Positions 46,983 to 56,721 are shown, counted from the first letter of the stretch. The stretch: DNA of 64,000 nt from Streptomyces sp. R21 (GCF_041051975.1 NZ_CP163435.1:6675001-6739000), one strand, 5' to 3'. The notes: generated by a model not told the origin, from the sequence alone. Translations and numbers: made by a program.

Positions 46983-47175
46983 GGGCGTTCCCAGGGCATG
47001 CGAAAGAAGCGGCTCAATGAGGGGGTTGGGCGGCTGTCGATGGACAGGAACGCGCGGGCAATTTGTATCAAGGGGGTGGGGGTGCGAAACAGGTGGGGCG
47101 GTGTGATGTGGCGCACGTTGCGTTTGGGGTGGGGGTGGCCGGGTAGTCGCCCACGCTTGCGGGCGGGGGCGCCTG

Positions 47176-47326
47176 CCGCCGGTGGGTGGGTCGGGGCCGT
47201 GCCGGTACGTCTTGCCCGTCGCCGCGTGGGCGTACTGCCCGGGGTTGATATACGGCGGGACTTGGCGGGCGGTCTGCTACGCGACGGGCAGAGACGTACC
47301 GGCACGGCCCCTCCCGCCGGTGGGTG
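47176..47326. repeat. Inverted repeat flanked by direct repeats in the gap before the glucarate operon
   Basis: Arms GGGGCCGTGCCGGTACGTCT plus TGCCCGTCGC (47193-47222) and their complement at 47281-47311 pair over 30 bases with a one-base bulge; the loop is 58 bases. Direct copies of CCGCCGGTGGGTG lie outside both arms (47176-47188 and 47314-47326). No ORF of note lies inside. This fills much of the 517-base gene-free stretch 46983-47499 and looks like a small non-coding mobile or repetitive element, or a strong hairpin. Confidence 0.7.
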
Positions 47327-47343
47327 ACTGCGGGCCGTCGTCG

Positions 47344-47362
47344 CTGCGGGCAATCGTGTCGC
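47344..47362 (+). repeat. Dispersed intergenic repeat, copy B
   Basis: CTGCGGGCAATCGTGTCGC, 18 of 19 bases identical to the minus-strand copy at 32657-32675. It adjoins the inverted-repeat element at 47176-47326. Confidence 0.5.
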
Positions 47363-47419
47363 GGTGCCCCGTGGTGGCCGGGCTGCGACCCACCCCGCCC
47401 CGCATCCAGGACCGCGCCA

Positions 47420-47448
47420 TTGACGGTCCTCGTTCGTCTATCTAATCT
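47420..47448 (+). promoter_or_regulatory. Promoter of the glucarate catabolic operon
   Basis: TTGACG (47420-47425), 17 bases, TAATCT (47443-47448): a near-consensus housekeeping promoter about 52 bases before the first start codon. An AT-rich stretch with CATATG (47456-47461) follows, where an operator might lie. Confidence 0.65.
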
Positions 47449-47499
47449 TCGTATTCATATGTGGATGGCGTCTACGTACGGAGATGGAGTCGGTTCCTG

Positions 47500-48441
47500 A
47501 TGGGTGAGGGTGCGGGGAGCGTTGCCGATCGGCTGCGGCGCGGTATGGGCCGTGGCGTTCTGTCGTTTCCGCTGACCAGCTTTCATGGGGACGGGTCTCT
47601 TGATCTCGACGGCTTTCGGGCGCATGCCGAGGATCAGATCGGCGCCGGGCCCGGGGCGCTCTTTCCCGCCTGCGGGACGGGAGAGTTCTTCTCGCTGGAC
47701 GAGGACGAGTACCGGCAGGTCGTCACCGCCGCCGTCGAGGTGGTGGGTGGCCGGGTTCCCGTCGTTGCCGGGACCGGGTACGGGTGGGCGCAGGCCGCCC
47801 GGTTCGCGCGGATCGCCGAGGACGCCGGGGCCGACGCCCTGCTCGTGCTGCCGCACTATCTCGTCGCCGCGCCGGAGGACGGGCTGGTGAGGCAGGTGGA
47901 GCAGATCGCGGCTCGGACCTCGTTGCCGCTCATCGCCTATCAGCGTGGCCAAGTCGCCTTCAGTGCGGACGGGTTGAGGAGGATCGCCGGGATTCCCGGG
48001 GTCATCGGGCTGAAGGACGGGCACAGCGATCTGGACCGGTTGCAGCGGCTCACCCTTGCCGCGCCCGAAGGGTTTCTCTTCTTCAACGGCGCCTCGACCG
48101 CCGAGATCCAGGCGCGGGCGTACGCCACCGTCGGCGTCCCCGCATACTCGTCCGCGGTGCACGCCTTCGCCCCCGAGATCGCCGGCGCCTTTCACACCGC
48201 GCTGCGGGACGGGGACGGCGGGACCCTGGAGAAGCTCCTGCGGGACTTCTATGTGCCCTTCGTCGAACTGCGGGACCGGGTGCCCGGGTACGCCGTTTCG
48301 CTGGTCAAGGCGGCCGCGCGGGTGCGGGGGCTGCCGGTGGGGCCCGTGCGTGCGCCGCTCGTCGATCCCTCGGCCGCCGATCTGGCCGACCTCACAGCTC
48401 TTCTGGCCACCGGACTCGACCTCGTAGGAGCCGCCCTGTGA
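47500..48441 (+). CDS. 5-dehydro-4-deoxyglucarate dehydratase (DapA family)
   Basis: KdgD converts 5-keto-4-deoxyglucarate to alpha-ketoglutarate semialdehyde with loss of water and CO2. The 313-residue DapA-like barrel has the Schiff-base lysine Lys172 (GVIGLKDGHSD), Tyr147 (LIAYQRG) and the start GRGVLSFPLTSFHGDGSLD typical of this subgroup, in place of the DapA pyruvate GTTGE loop (ACGTGEFFSL here). ATG 47500 has GGAG at about 10 bases; GTG 47461 would add 13 residues. The stop overlaps the glucarate dehydratase GTG, which supports the assignment by pathway context. Confidence 0.9.
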   Translation: MGEGAGSVADRLRRGMGRGVLSFPLTSFHGDGSLDLDGFRAHAEDQIGAGPGALFPACGTGEFFSLDEDEYRQVVTAAVEVVGGRVPVVAGTGYGWAQAARFARIAEDAGADALLVLPHYLVAAPEDGLVRQVEQIAARTSLPLIAYQRGQVAFSADGLRRIAGIPGVIGLKDGHSDLDRLQRLTLAAPEGFLFFNGASTAEIQARAYATVGVPAYSSAVHAFAPEIAGAFHTALRDGDGGTLEKLLRDFYVPFVELRDRVPGYAVSLVKAAARVRGLPVGPVRAPLVDPSAADLADLTALLATGLDLVGAAL

Positions 48442-49727
48442 ACCTCACCATCACCGACGTACGGCTGACGCCGATCCTGGTCGCCGACCCGCCCCTCCTC
48501 AACACGCAGGGCGTGCACCAGCCGTACACCCCACGGCTGATCGTGGAGGTGGTGACGGCCGACGGAGTCACCGGAGTCGGTGAGACCTACGGCGACAGCA
48601 AGTACCTGGAGCTGGCGCGGCCGTTCGCCGAGCGGCTCGTCGGGCGCCAAGTGTCCGATCTGAACGGGCTGTTCGGCCTGGCCGACGAGGTGGCCGTCGA
48701 TCAGTCGCGGGTCGAGAACCAGGTCGACGTGGGCGGACTGCGGGGTGTGCAGACCGCCGACAAGCTGCGGCTGTCCGTCGTCTCCGGGTTCGAGGTCGCC
48801 TGTCTGGACGCGCTCGGCAAGGCGCTCGGGCTGCCCGTGCACGCACTGCTCGGCGGCAAGGTGCGCGACGCCGTGGAGTACAGCGCGTACCTCTTCTACA
48901 AGTGGGCCGGCCATCCGGAAGGCGTCGCCGCCGAGAAGGACGACTGGGGCGCGGCCGTCGATCCCGCCGGAGTCGTCGAGCAGGCGCGGAAGTTCACCGA
49001 GCGGTACGGGTTCACCTCGTTCAAGCTCAAGGGCGGTGTCTTCCCGCCGGACGAGGAGATCGCCGCCGTACGGGCACTCGCCGAGGCCTTCCCAGGGCAT
49101 CCGCTGCGGCTCGACCCCAACGGTGCCTGGTCCGTGGAGACTTCGGTGAAGGTCGCCGAGGCGATCGGGGACGTCCTCGAATACCTGGAGGATCCCGCGC
49201 TCGGTACGCCGGCGATGGCGGAGGTCGCGGCGCGTACGTCCGTGCCGCTCGCCACCAACATGTGCGTGACGACCTTCGGCGAGATCGAGGAGGCGTTCAC
49301 GAAGGATGCCGTACAGGTCGTCCTCTCCGACCATCATTACTGGGGCGGGCTGCGCAACACCCGTGAACTGGCCGCCGTTTGCCGGACGTTCGGCGTCGCC
49401 ATCTCCATGCACTCCAACACCCATCTCGGGATCAGCCTCGCCGCCATGACCCATGTCGCGTCCACGGTGCCCGATCTCCACCACGCCTGCGACTCCCACT
49501 ACCCCTGGCAGTCAGAGGACGTACTGACGGAGCGGCTCGTTTTCGAGGGCGGGTCCGTCGTCGTGTCCGACGCACCCGGTCTCGGGGTCGAACTCGATCG
49601 CGACAAGCTGGCGTTCCTGCACCGGCGGTGGCTGGACGACGACGGTTCGCTGCGGGACCGGGACGACGCGGCGGCGATGCGGATCGCCGACCCCGAGTGG
49701 GTCACCCCGGCCGTTCCCCGCTGGTAG
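48438..49727 (+). CDS. Glucarate dehydratase (enolase superfamily)
   Basis: The enzyme dehydrates D-glucarate to 5-keto-4-deoxyglucarate, the substrate of the preceding gene product. The 429-residue protein has the KxK catalytic pair Lys196/Lys198 (FKLKGG), metal ligands in RLDPNGAWS and YLEDPA, and general-base His325 in ISMHSNTHLGIS, as in GlucD. The N-terminal capping domain (VRLTPILVADPPLLN) is typical. It is translated by GTGA overlap from the upstream gene. The next enzyme of the pathway (a semialdehyde dehydrogenase) and a transporter or regulator are not adjacent. Confidence 0.92.
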   Translation: MNLTITDVRLTPILVADPPLLNTQGVHQPYTPRLIVEVVTADGVTGVGETYGDSKYLELARPFAERLVGRQVSDLNGLFGLADEVAVDQSRVENQVDVGGLRGVQTADKLRLSVVSGFEVACLDALGKALGLPVHALLGGKVRDAVEYSAYLFYKWAGHPEGVAAEKDDWGAAVDPAGVVEQARKFTERYGFTSFKLKGGVFPPDEEIAAVRALAEAFPGHPLRLDPNGAWSVETSVKVAEAIGDVLEYLEDPALGTPAMAEVAARTSVPLATNMCVTTFGEIEEAFTKDAVQVVLSDHHYWGGLRNTRELAAVCRTFGVAISMHSNTHLGISLAAMTHVASTVPDLHHACDSHYPWQSEDVLTERLVFEGGSVVVSDAPGLGVELDRDKLAFLHRRWLDDDGSLRDRDDAAAMRIADPEWVTPAVPRW

Positions 49728-49836
49728 GCCCCCGGGACCGCTGGGCGGTGCGTCGGCGCCGCGCGCGGGATCGCCGCCGTCCGGCGCGGGGCGTGGTGCA
49801 CACTGGCCTGATCCGCATCATGTCAGGGAGCGCATC

Positions 49837-50946
49837 GTGACCGCGTCCAACGGAGAGCGACCGTACGGCCAGGCCCATGTCGACCCACTCGCCGGGCTGC
49901 GCACCCCCCAGGACCCGCCCTGGGACGTCTATCTCACGGGCACCGTCTTCCTCGACATCGTCTTCACCGGCCTCGACTCCGCCCCGGTGCGCGGCACCGA
50001 GTCCTGGGCGCGCGGGATGGGGTCGAGTCCCGGCGGCGTCGCCAACATGGCCACCGCCCTGGCCCGCCTCGGCCTGAAGACGTCCCTCGCCGCCGCCTTC
50101 GGCGACGACCACTACGGCGAGTACTGCTGGGACGCGCTGTCCCAGGGCGAGGGCATCGACCTCTCGGCGTCGCGCACGGTGCCCGGCTGGCACTCGCCGG
50201 TGACCGTCTCGATGGCGTACGAGGGCGAGCGCACCATGGTCAGCCACGGGCACGAGCCGCCGCCCGAGGAGCCCGCACCGGACTGCCCGCCCCGCGCGCG
50301 TGCCGCCGTCGCCTCGCTCACGCCGGGCACGCGCGCCCCCTGGATCGCCCAGGCCGCGGGCGAGGGCACCCGCATCTTCGCCGACGTCGGCTGGGACGAC
50401 ACCGGCCGCTGGGACCTCGCCGGGCTCGCCGACCTGGAGCACTGCGAGGCGTTCCTCCCCAACGCCGAGGAGGCCATGCGCTACACCGGAGCCGACTGCC
50501 CCAGAGCGGCCGCCCAGGCCCTCACGGCGCACGTGCCGCTCGCCGTGGTGACCCTCGGCGCGGAGGGCGCCTACGCCGTGGACGGCCGCACCGGCGAGAC
50601 CGCCGAGGTCCCCGCGATCGCCGTCGAGGCCCTGGACCCCACCGGTGCCGGGGACGTCTTCGTCGCCGGGTTCGTCATGGGCACCCTCGCCGCCTGGCCC
50701 CTCGCCGACCGCCTCGCCTTCGCCGGGCTGACGGCCGCCCTGTCCGTGCAGGAATTCGGCGGCTCGCTGTCCGCGCCGGGCTGGTCCGAGATCGCCGCCT
50801 GGTGGCGCAGGGTCCAGTCGTACGACGACCAGGACCCGACCGCGCTGAGACGTTACGCCTTCCTGGAGGGCCTCACCCCCGAGGTCTCGCGACCCTGGCC
50901 GCTGCGCCGGGCCGTCCCCACGATCGGGTTCCGCCGGTCGGCCTAG
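49837..50946 (+). CDS. PfkB-family carbohydrate kinase
   Basis: The 369-residue ribokinase-like protein has SPGGVANMATALARLG near 64-79 and the ATP/catalytic motif DPTGAGDVFVAG with base Asp273. Substrate could be a sugar or 2-keto-3-deoxy sugar acid; nothing in the sequence decides. A long C-terminal extension (SYDDQDPTALRRYAFLEGLTPE) is unusual for ribokinases. The GTG start has GGGAG 6 bases upstream. It follows the glucarate genes by 109 bases, so a link to sugar-acid use is possible but it may have its own promoter. Confidence 0.85.
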   Translation: MTASNGERPYGQAHVDPLAGLRTPQDPPWDVYLTGTVFLDIVFTGLDSAPVRGTESWARGMGSSPGGVANMATALARLGLKTSLAAAFGDDHYGEYCWDALSQGEGIDLSASRTVPGWHSPVTVSMAYEGERTMVSHGHEPPPEEPAPDCPPRARAAVASLTPGTRAPWIAQAAGEGTRIFADVGWDDTGRWDLAGLADLEHCEAFLPNAEEAMRYTGADCPRAAAQALTAHVPLAVVTLGAEGAYAVDGRTGETAEVPAIAVEALDPTGAGDVFVAGFVMGTLAAWPLADRLAFAGLTAALSVQEFGGSLSAPGWSEIAAWWRRVQSYDDQDPTALRRYAFLEGLTPEVSRPWPLRRAVPTIGFRRSA

Positions 50947-51092
50947 CCGGCAAGGCGTCCCCACCCGCACCAGGCTGCCCGGGAAAAGGCCTACGGGGTT
51001 GTCGGTGCACCGTCGTACTCTTGGCAGTGCAAGGCTGTCGAGCGGGCGCGAGCCCCGCAAGAGGAGGACGAGCAAGGCCTACGAGCCGGCCC

Positions 51093-52163
<1,071 letters not shown>

Positions 52164-52175
52164 ACCAGCACGACC

Positions 52176-52673
52176 ATGTCGATCGACGTCAACAACGAGT
52201 CCGGAACCGAGGTCGACGAGCAGGCGATCCTCGACATCGCCCGCTACGCGCTCGCGCGGATGCGCATCCACCCGCTCTCCGAGCTCTCGGTGATCGTCGT
52301 GGACGCCGACGCCATGGAACAGCTGCACATCCAGTGGATGGACCTGCCCGGTCCGACGGACGTCATGTCCTTCCCGATGGACGAACTGCGTCCGCCGACG
52401 AAGGACGACGACGAGCCGCCGCAGGGCCTGCTCGGCGACATCGTCCTCTGCCCGGAGGTCGCCGAACAGCAGGGCAAGGACGCCGAGACGCAGCACTCCA
52501 TGGACGAGGAGCTCCAGCTCCTCACCGTCCACGGAGTGCTGCACCTCCTCGGCTACGACCACGAGGAGCCCGACGAGAAGGCCGAGATGTTCGGCCTCCA
52601 GGCGGCCATCGTGGACGGCTGGCGCGCGGAGAAGGGCCTCACCGGGCCGTCCCCGGCCCCGACCGTGTCATGA
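52176..52673 (+). CDS. ybeY: Endoribonuclease YbeY
   Basis: YbeY is a zinc endoribonuclease for 16S rRNA 3' maturation and ribosome quality control. The 165-residue protein has the zinc motif HGVLHLLGYDH with ligands His119, His123 and His129, the conserved arginine-like core (ELSVIVVDADAMEQLHIQWM) and GDIVLCPEVAEQQ. The C-terminus has a short extension (RAEKGLTGPSPAPTVS). It lies in the phoH-ybeY-corC series; its stop overlaps the next ATG (ATGA). Confidence 0.97.
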   Translation: MSIDVNNESGTEVDEQAILDIARYALARMRIHPLSELSVIVVDADAMEQLHIQWMDLPGPTDVMSFPMDELRPPTKDDDEPPQGLLGDIVLCPEVAEQQGKDAETQHSMDEELQLLTVHGVLHLLGYDHEEPDEKAEMFGLQAAIVDGWRAEKGLTGPSPAPTVS

Positions 52674-53974
52674 GCGCCCAGATCGTCGTAGGCGCCATAG
52701 CACTGGTCGTCGTCGCCTGGCTCGCCGCCTGCGCGGAGGCGGGCCTCGCGCGGGTCTCCAGCTTCCGGGCGGAGGAGGCCGTACGGTCCGGGCGGCGCGG
52801 CAGCGCGAAACTCGCCCAGGTCGCCGCCGACCCGACCCGCTATCTGAACGTGGCACTGCTGGTGCGCGTCGCCTGCGAGATGGCGGCCGCCGCGCTCGTC
52901 ACCTACGAGTGCCTCCAGGAGTTCGACGAGACCTGGCAGGCCCTCGCGGTCGCGATCGGCGTGATGGTCCTCGTCTCGTACGTCGCCGTCGGTGTCTCGC
53001 CGCGCACCATCGGCCGCCAGCACCCGCTGAACACGGCGACGGCCGCGGCGTACGTGCTGCTGCCGCTCGCCCGCGTGATGGGACCGATCCCGCCCCTGCT
53101 GATCCTCATCGGCAACGCGCTCACCCCCGGCAAGGGCTTCCGCCGCGGCCCCTTCGCCTCCGAGGCGGAGCTGCGCGCGCTGGTCGACCTCGCCGAGGCC
53201 GAGTCCCTGATCGAGGACGACGAGCGCCGCATGGTGCACTCCGTCTTCGAGCTGGGCGACACCCTCGTCCGCGAGGTGATGGTCCCGCGCACCGACCTGG
53301 TCGTCATCGAGCGGTACAAGACGATCCGTCAGGCGCTCACCCTGGCGCTGCGCTCCGGCTTCTCGCGCATCCCGGTCACCGGGGAGAACGAGGACGACGT
53401 CGTCGGGATCGTGTACCTGAAGGACCTGGCCCGCAAGACGCACATCAGCCGCGACGCCGAGTCCGAACTGGTGTCGACGGCCATGCGGCCCGCCGCCTTC
53501 GTGCCCGACACCAAGAACGCGGGCGACCTGCTGCGCGAGATGCAGCAGGAGCGCAACCACGTCGCCGTCGTCATCGACGAGTACGGCGGCACGGCCGGCA
53601 TCGTCACCATCGAGGACATCCTCGAGGAGATCGTCGGCGAGATCACCGACGAGTACGACCGTGAACTCCCGCCGGTCGCCGACCTAGGCGAGGACCGCTA
53701 CCGGGTCACCGCCCGCCTGGACATCGGCGACCTCGGCGAGCTGTACGGCTTCGAGGAGTACGACGACGAGGACGTGGAGACCGTCGGCGGGCTGCTCGCC
53801 AAGGCCCTCGGACGCGTGCCGATCGCCGATGCCTCCGCGGTGGTGGAGCTGCCCGACGGGCGGGAGCTGCGGCTGACGGCGGAGTCCTCGGCGGGCCGCC
53901 GGAACAAGATCGTGACGGTGCTCGTCGAGCCGCAGGGCCCGGCGGACGCCCCCGAGGAGGAGAAACCGGAGTGA
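52670..53974 (+). CDS. CNNM/CorC-type membrane protein with CBS domains
   Basis: The 434-residue protein has a CNNM (DUF21) transmembrane domain at about 5-150, a CBS pair (VREVMVPRTDLVVIERYKTI ... VSTAMRPAAFVPDTKNAGDL) at about 205-325 and a C-terminal CorC_HlyC domain (VTARLDIGDLGELYGF). Such proteins transport or sense Mg2+; old annotations as hemolysin are misleading. The ATG overlaps the ybeY stop and the gene end overlaps the next GTG (GTGA), so four genes from phoH to the YjbR-like gene form one tight operon. Confidence 0.93.
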   Translation: MSAQIVVGAIALVVVAWLAACAEAGLARVSSFRAEEAVRSGRRGSAKLAQVAADPTRYLNVALLVRVACEMAAAALVTYECLQEFDETWQALAVAIGVMVLVSYVAVGVSPRTIGRQHPLNTATAAAYVLLPLARVMGPIPPLLILIGNALTPGKGFRRGPFASEAELRALVDLAEAESLIEDDERRMVHSVFELGDTLVREVMVPRTDLVVIERYKTIRQALTLALRSGFSRIPVTGENEDDVVGIVYLKDLARKTHISRDAESELVSTAMRPAAFVPDTKNAGDLLREMQQERNHVAVVIDEYGGTAGIVTIEDILEEIVGEITDEYDRELPPVADLGEDRYRVTARLDIGDLGELYGFEEYDDEDVETVGGLLAKALGRVPIADASAVVELPDGRELRLTAESSAGRRNKIVTVLVEPQGPADAPEEEKPE

Positions 53975-54330
53975 CCCCGCAGCAGCTGCGCACGTTCTGT
54001 CTGTCCTTCAACGCGACCGTCGAGGACTTCCCCTTCAACCCGGACACCTCGGTCTTCAAGGTGCTGGGCAAGCTCTTCGCGCTGACCCACCTGGACGGGA
54101 AGCCGCTGACGGTCAACCTGAAGTGCGACCCGGACGACGCGGTCCGGCTCCGCGAGGAGTACCCGGGGCTGATCATCCCCGGCTGGCACATGAACAAGCG
54201 GCACTGGAACACGGTGACGGTCGACGGCGAACTCCCGGACCGCCTGGTCCGGGAGCTCATCGAGGACTCGTACGACCTGGTCGTCGCCGGTCTACCGAAG
54301 GCCGAGCGCCTCCGCCTCGACCGCCCCTGA
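53971..54330 (+). CDS. MmcQ/YjbR family protein
   Basis: The 119-residue protein matches the YjbR fold (double-wing DNA-binding-like): TFCLSFNATVEDFPFN, VFKVLGKLFALTHL, VNLKCDPDDAVRLREEYPG, PGWHMNKRHWNTV and the C-terminal SYDLVVAGLPK. Function of the family is unknown; the HMNKRHWNTV segment is its most conserved part. The GTG start overlaps the stop of the CorC-like gene. It converges on the MFS gene ending at 54292, and the two coding regions overlap by 39 bases tail to tail. Confidence 0.88.
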   Translation: MTPQQLRTFCLSFNATVEDFPFNPDTSVFKVLGKLFALTHLDGKPLTVNLKCDPDDAVRLREEYPGLIIPGWHMNKRHWNTVTVDGELPDRLVRELIEDSYDLVVAGLPKAERLRLDRP

Positions 54331-55740
54331 GGCCTTCCGCCGCCCCAGCCCCACCGCGACCAGCACCGCAGCCACCAGTACGATCCCCGCGTCCAGGGCC
54401 AGCACCGTGTGCACGCCGGACAGCAGGTCCGAGGACGTGGTGGCGAGGACGCCGAGCAGCGGGATGCCGATGGTGAGGCCGACCTGCTGGGTGGAGGTCA
54501 CCAGGCCCGTGGCCAGGCCCTGCTCGTCGTTCGGGACGCCCGAGGTGACCGTGAGGCCGTACGAGATGATCGCGCCGAGGTGGCACATGCTGGCCAGCGA
54601 GACCGCGACCACCGCGAGCCAGACGGACCAGGGGTGCGCGTTCAGGCCCAGCAGCGCCGCCACGAACAGGCCCTGACCGGTGAGCGAGCCGACCAGCGTG
54701 CGGCGGGCGCCGAAACGGCCGATGACCTTGGCGGCGTACACGCCGGCGACCGCCGACATGACGCCCTGCACGCCGAAGACCAGGCCCGTCTCGAAGGCCG
54801 ACAGGCCCAGGGTCTCCTGGAGGTAGAGGGTCAGGACGAAGACGACCGTCGACATCATCGAGAAGGTGACCAGACCGCCCAGGTTGCCCCACGCCACCGT
54901 GCGGCGGCGCAGCATGGGCAGCGAGACCAGGGGCGCCCGGCTGCGCGACTCGACGTACACGAAGGCCGCCAGCAGGAGCACCCCCGCGACGAGCGTCACG
55001 ATGACGTCCGCGCCGCCGAAGCCGCGGTCGGCCGCGGTGGAGAGGGCGTAGATCAGGGAGAGCAGGCCGCCGGTGACGGTGACCGCGCCGGGGAAGTCCA
55101 GGCGCGGGCGGTCCGGGGTGCGTGACTCGGGCAGCAGGCCGGGGGCCAGCGGCAGCACGATCAGCGCGAACACCGACAGCAGACCCATCGTGGAGCGCCA
55201 GCTCAGCACGTCTGTCAGGACACCGCCCGCCACCATGCCGACCGTGAAGCCGAGCGAGAGCAGCGTCCCGGAGACGCCGAGGGCGCGGTCGCGGGCCGGG
55301 CCCTCCGGGAAGGTCGTGGTGAGCAGCGACATGCCTGCCGGGACGATCGCCGCGGCTGCCAGGCCCTGCAGGGCGCGGCCCGCCAGGAACGACGCGGGGT
55401 CCCAGGCGAAGGTCGCCAGCAGCGAGGCGGTGCCGAACAGGGCGAGACCGGTCAGGAACAGCCTGCGGCGCCCGTAGAGGTCGCCGATGCGGCCGAACAG
55501 GAGCAGGAAGCCGCCGGACGGCAGCGCGAACGCGGTGACCGCCCACTGCAGGCCGGACTGGCTCATGCCCAGGTCCTGCCCGAGCACGGGCAGCGCCACG
55601 TTCAGTACGGAGAAGTCCAGCGCGACCATGAACTGGGCGGCGCACAGGACGAAGAGGACGAGTTTGTCGCGCGTCGACAGCCGGGTGCCGAGGGTGACTT
55701 GGGGTGGTCGTACGGGACTGGGGGTGGTGTCGATCGCCAT
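54292..55740 (-). CDS. MFS drug transporter, DHA2 (14-helix) type
   Basis: The 482-residue protein has 14 predicted helices. Motif A appears as GRIGDLYGRRRLFLTG after helix 2, motif B-like GRALQGLAAAAIVPAGMSLL in helix 4 and motif C-like GFTVGMVAGGVLTDVLSWR in helix 5, which marks proton-drug antiporters. ATG 55740 is preferred over GTG 55812 because the extra 24 residues would reach into the divergent operator region. Its 3' end overlaps the YjbR-like gene. It is divergent from an MmyB-like regulator 90 bases away that probably controls it. Confidence 0.88.
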   Translation of the reverse strand: MAIDTTPSPVRPPQVTLGTRLSTRDKLVLFVLCAAQFMVALDFSVLNVALPVLGQDLGMSQSGLQWAVTAFALPSGGFLLLFGRIGDLYGRRRLFLTGLALFGTASLLATFAWDPASFLAGRALQGLAAAAIVPAGMSLLTTTFPEGPARDRALGVSGTLLSLGFTVGMVAGGVLTDVLSWRSTMGLLSVFALIVLPLAPGLLPESRTPDRPRLDFPGAVTVTGGLLSLIYALSTAADRGFGGADVIVTLVAGVLLLAAFVYVESRSRAPLVSLPMLRRRTVAWGNLGGLVTFSMMSTVVFVLTLYLQETLGLSAFETGLVFGVQGVMSAVAGVYAAKVIGRFGARRTLVGSLTGQGLFVAALLGLNAHPWSVWLAVVAVSLASMCHLGAIISYGLTVTSGVPNDEQGLATGLVTSTQQVGLTIGIPLLGVLATTSSDLLSGVHTVLALDAGIVLVAAVLVAVGLGRRKASGAVEAEALGLR

Positions 55741-55779
55741 GGCAGGAGCTTGCGGTGATCGGAATATCCGTGGGGAGTC

Positions 55780-55806
55780 ACCACTTATGGTGGTGGTGGC
55801 ACCACC
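55780..55806. promoter_or_regulatory. Candidate operator between MFS exporter and MmyB-like regulator
   Basis: ACCAC-TTATG-GTGGT (55780-55794) and GGTGGT-GGC-ACCACC (55792-55806) overlap in the 89-base divergent gap. This is a compact, strongly symmetrical GGTGG/CCACC cluster suited to binding a dimeric HTH regulator. Confidence 0.5.
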
Positions 55807-55829
55807 AGACACGGCAGGGGGATCCGTAC

Positions 55830-56705
55830 GTGGTCGAGGACACGCTCAAGTCCCGCCGGAGGCAGGAGCTGCGCGACTTCCTGATGAGCCGGCGCGCCCG
55901 GGTCACGCCCACCGAGGCGGGGCTGCCCGACGGCGGGGCGCGGCGCCGCACGCCGGGCCTGCGCCGCGAGGAGGTCGCCGTGCTCGCCGGCGTGGGCGCC
56001 TCCTGGTACCAGTGGCTGGAGCAGGGACGGGACATCTCCGTCTCCCCGCAGGTCCTGGACGCCGTGGCCCGGGTGCTGAAGCTCAGCAACGCCGAGCGGC
56101 GCCATCTGTACCTTCTCGCCGGGCTGAACCCGCCCGCTCCCGAAGTCGCCCCCGAGGACCGGGACATGTGCGAGGGGCTGCGACGGCTGATCGACACCTG
56201 GATGCCGTATCCGGCGCACATCATGGACCCGTACTACAACTGCGTGCTCTACAACGACGCCGCGGGGATGGTCCTCGGCATGCGCCCCGAGAACACCCAG
56301 AACTGCCTCGTCGACTTCTTCACCGACCCCCTCTACCGGGGGCGCTCCCACTCCTGGGAGCAGAACGCGTGCGCGGTCGTCGCCCAGTTCCGGGCGTCCT
56401 GCGCGGCGGCGCCCGACGACGAGGGGCTGCGTGAGCTGCTGGCCCAGCTCAAGGAGGTCAGCGCCGAGTTCGTGGAGCTGTGGGAACGGCGGGACATCAG
56501 GGCGGCGGGGCAGATCCGCAAGGAGCTCGACCATCCGCTGGTCGGGCTGCTGTGCGTGGAGTCCACGGCGATGAAGGTGCCGGCCCGGCCCGACCTCACG
56601 ATCGTGCTGCACACGCCGCTGCCCGAGGCGAACACCGCGGCGAAGCTGGAGTGGCTGGCCTCGCCGGAGGGGCGGCGGGGATCGATGTACCCCGTCGCCG
56701 GGTGA
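55830..56705 (+). CDS. MmyB-like helix-turn-helix transcriptional regulator
   Basis: The 291-residue protein has an XRE-type HTH at about 15-80 (RVTPTEAGLPDGGARRRTPGLRREEVAVLAGVGASWY) and a C-terminal MmyB-like PAS-fold ligand-binding domain (YNCVLYNDAAGMVLGMRPEN, HPLVGLLCVESTAMKVPARP). Family members bind small molecules or fatty acids and often regulate an adjacent transporter or SDR enzyme. The GTG start has AGGGGGA about 8 bases upstream. Divergence from the DHA2 exporter suggests local control. A second family member lies at 60651-61508. Confidence 0.9.
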   Translation: MVEDTLKSRRRQELRDFLMSRRARVTPTEAGLPDGGARRRTPGLRREEVAVLAGVGASWYQWLEQGRDISVSPQVLDAVARVLKLSNAERRHLYLLAGLNPPAPEVAPEDRDMCEGLRRLIDTWMPYPAHIMDPYYNCVLYNDAAGMVLGMRPENTQNCLVDFFTDPLYRGRSHSWEQNACAVVAQFRASCAAAPDDEGLRELLAQLKEVSAEFVELWERRDIRAAGQIRKELDHPLVGLLCVESTAMKVPARPDLTIVLHTPLPEANTAAKLEWLASPEGRRGSMYPVAG

Positions 56706-56721
56706 GCGTTCCGCCTCTTCG

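Noticed and set aside
47461..47499. GTG 47461 start for the KdgD-type gene
   Set aside because: It adds 13 residues that do not resemble the family and lies only about 6 bases from the expected transcription start; ATG 47500 has a Shine-Dalgarno.
55741..55812. Longer start (GTG 55812) for the DHA2 exporter
   Set aside because: The extra 24 residues cover the divergent operator region and are not like an MFS N-terminus.
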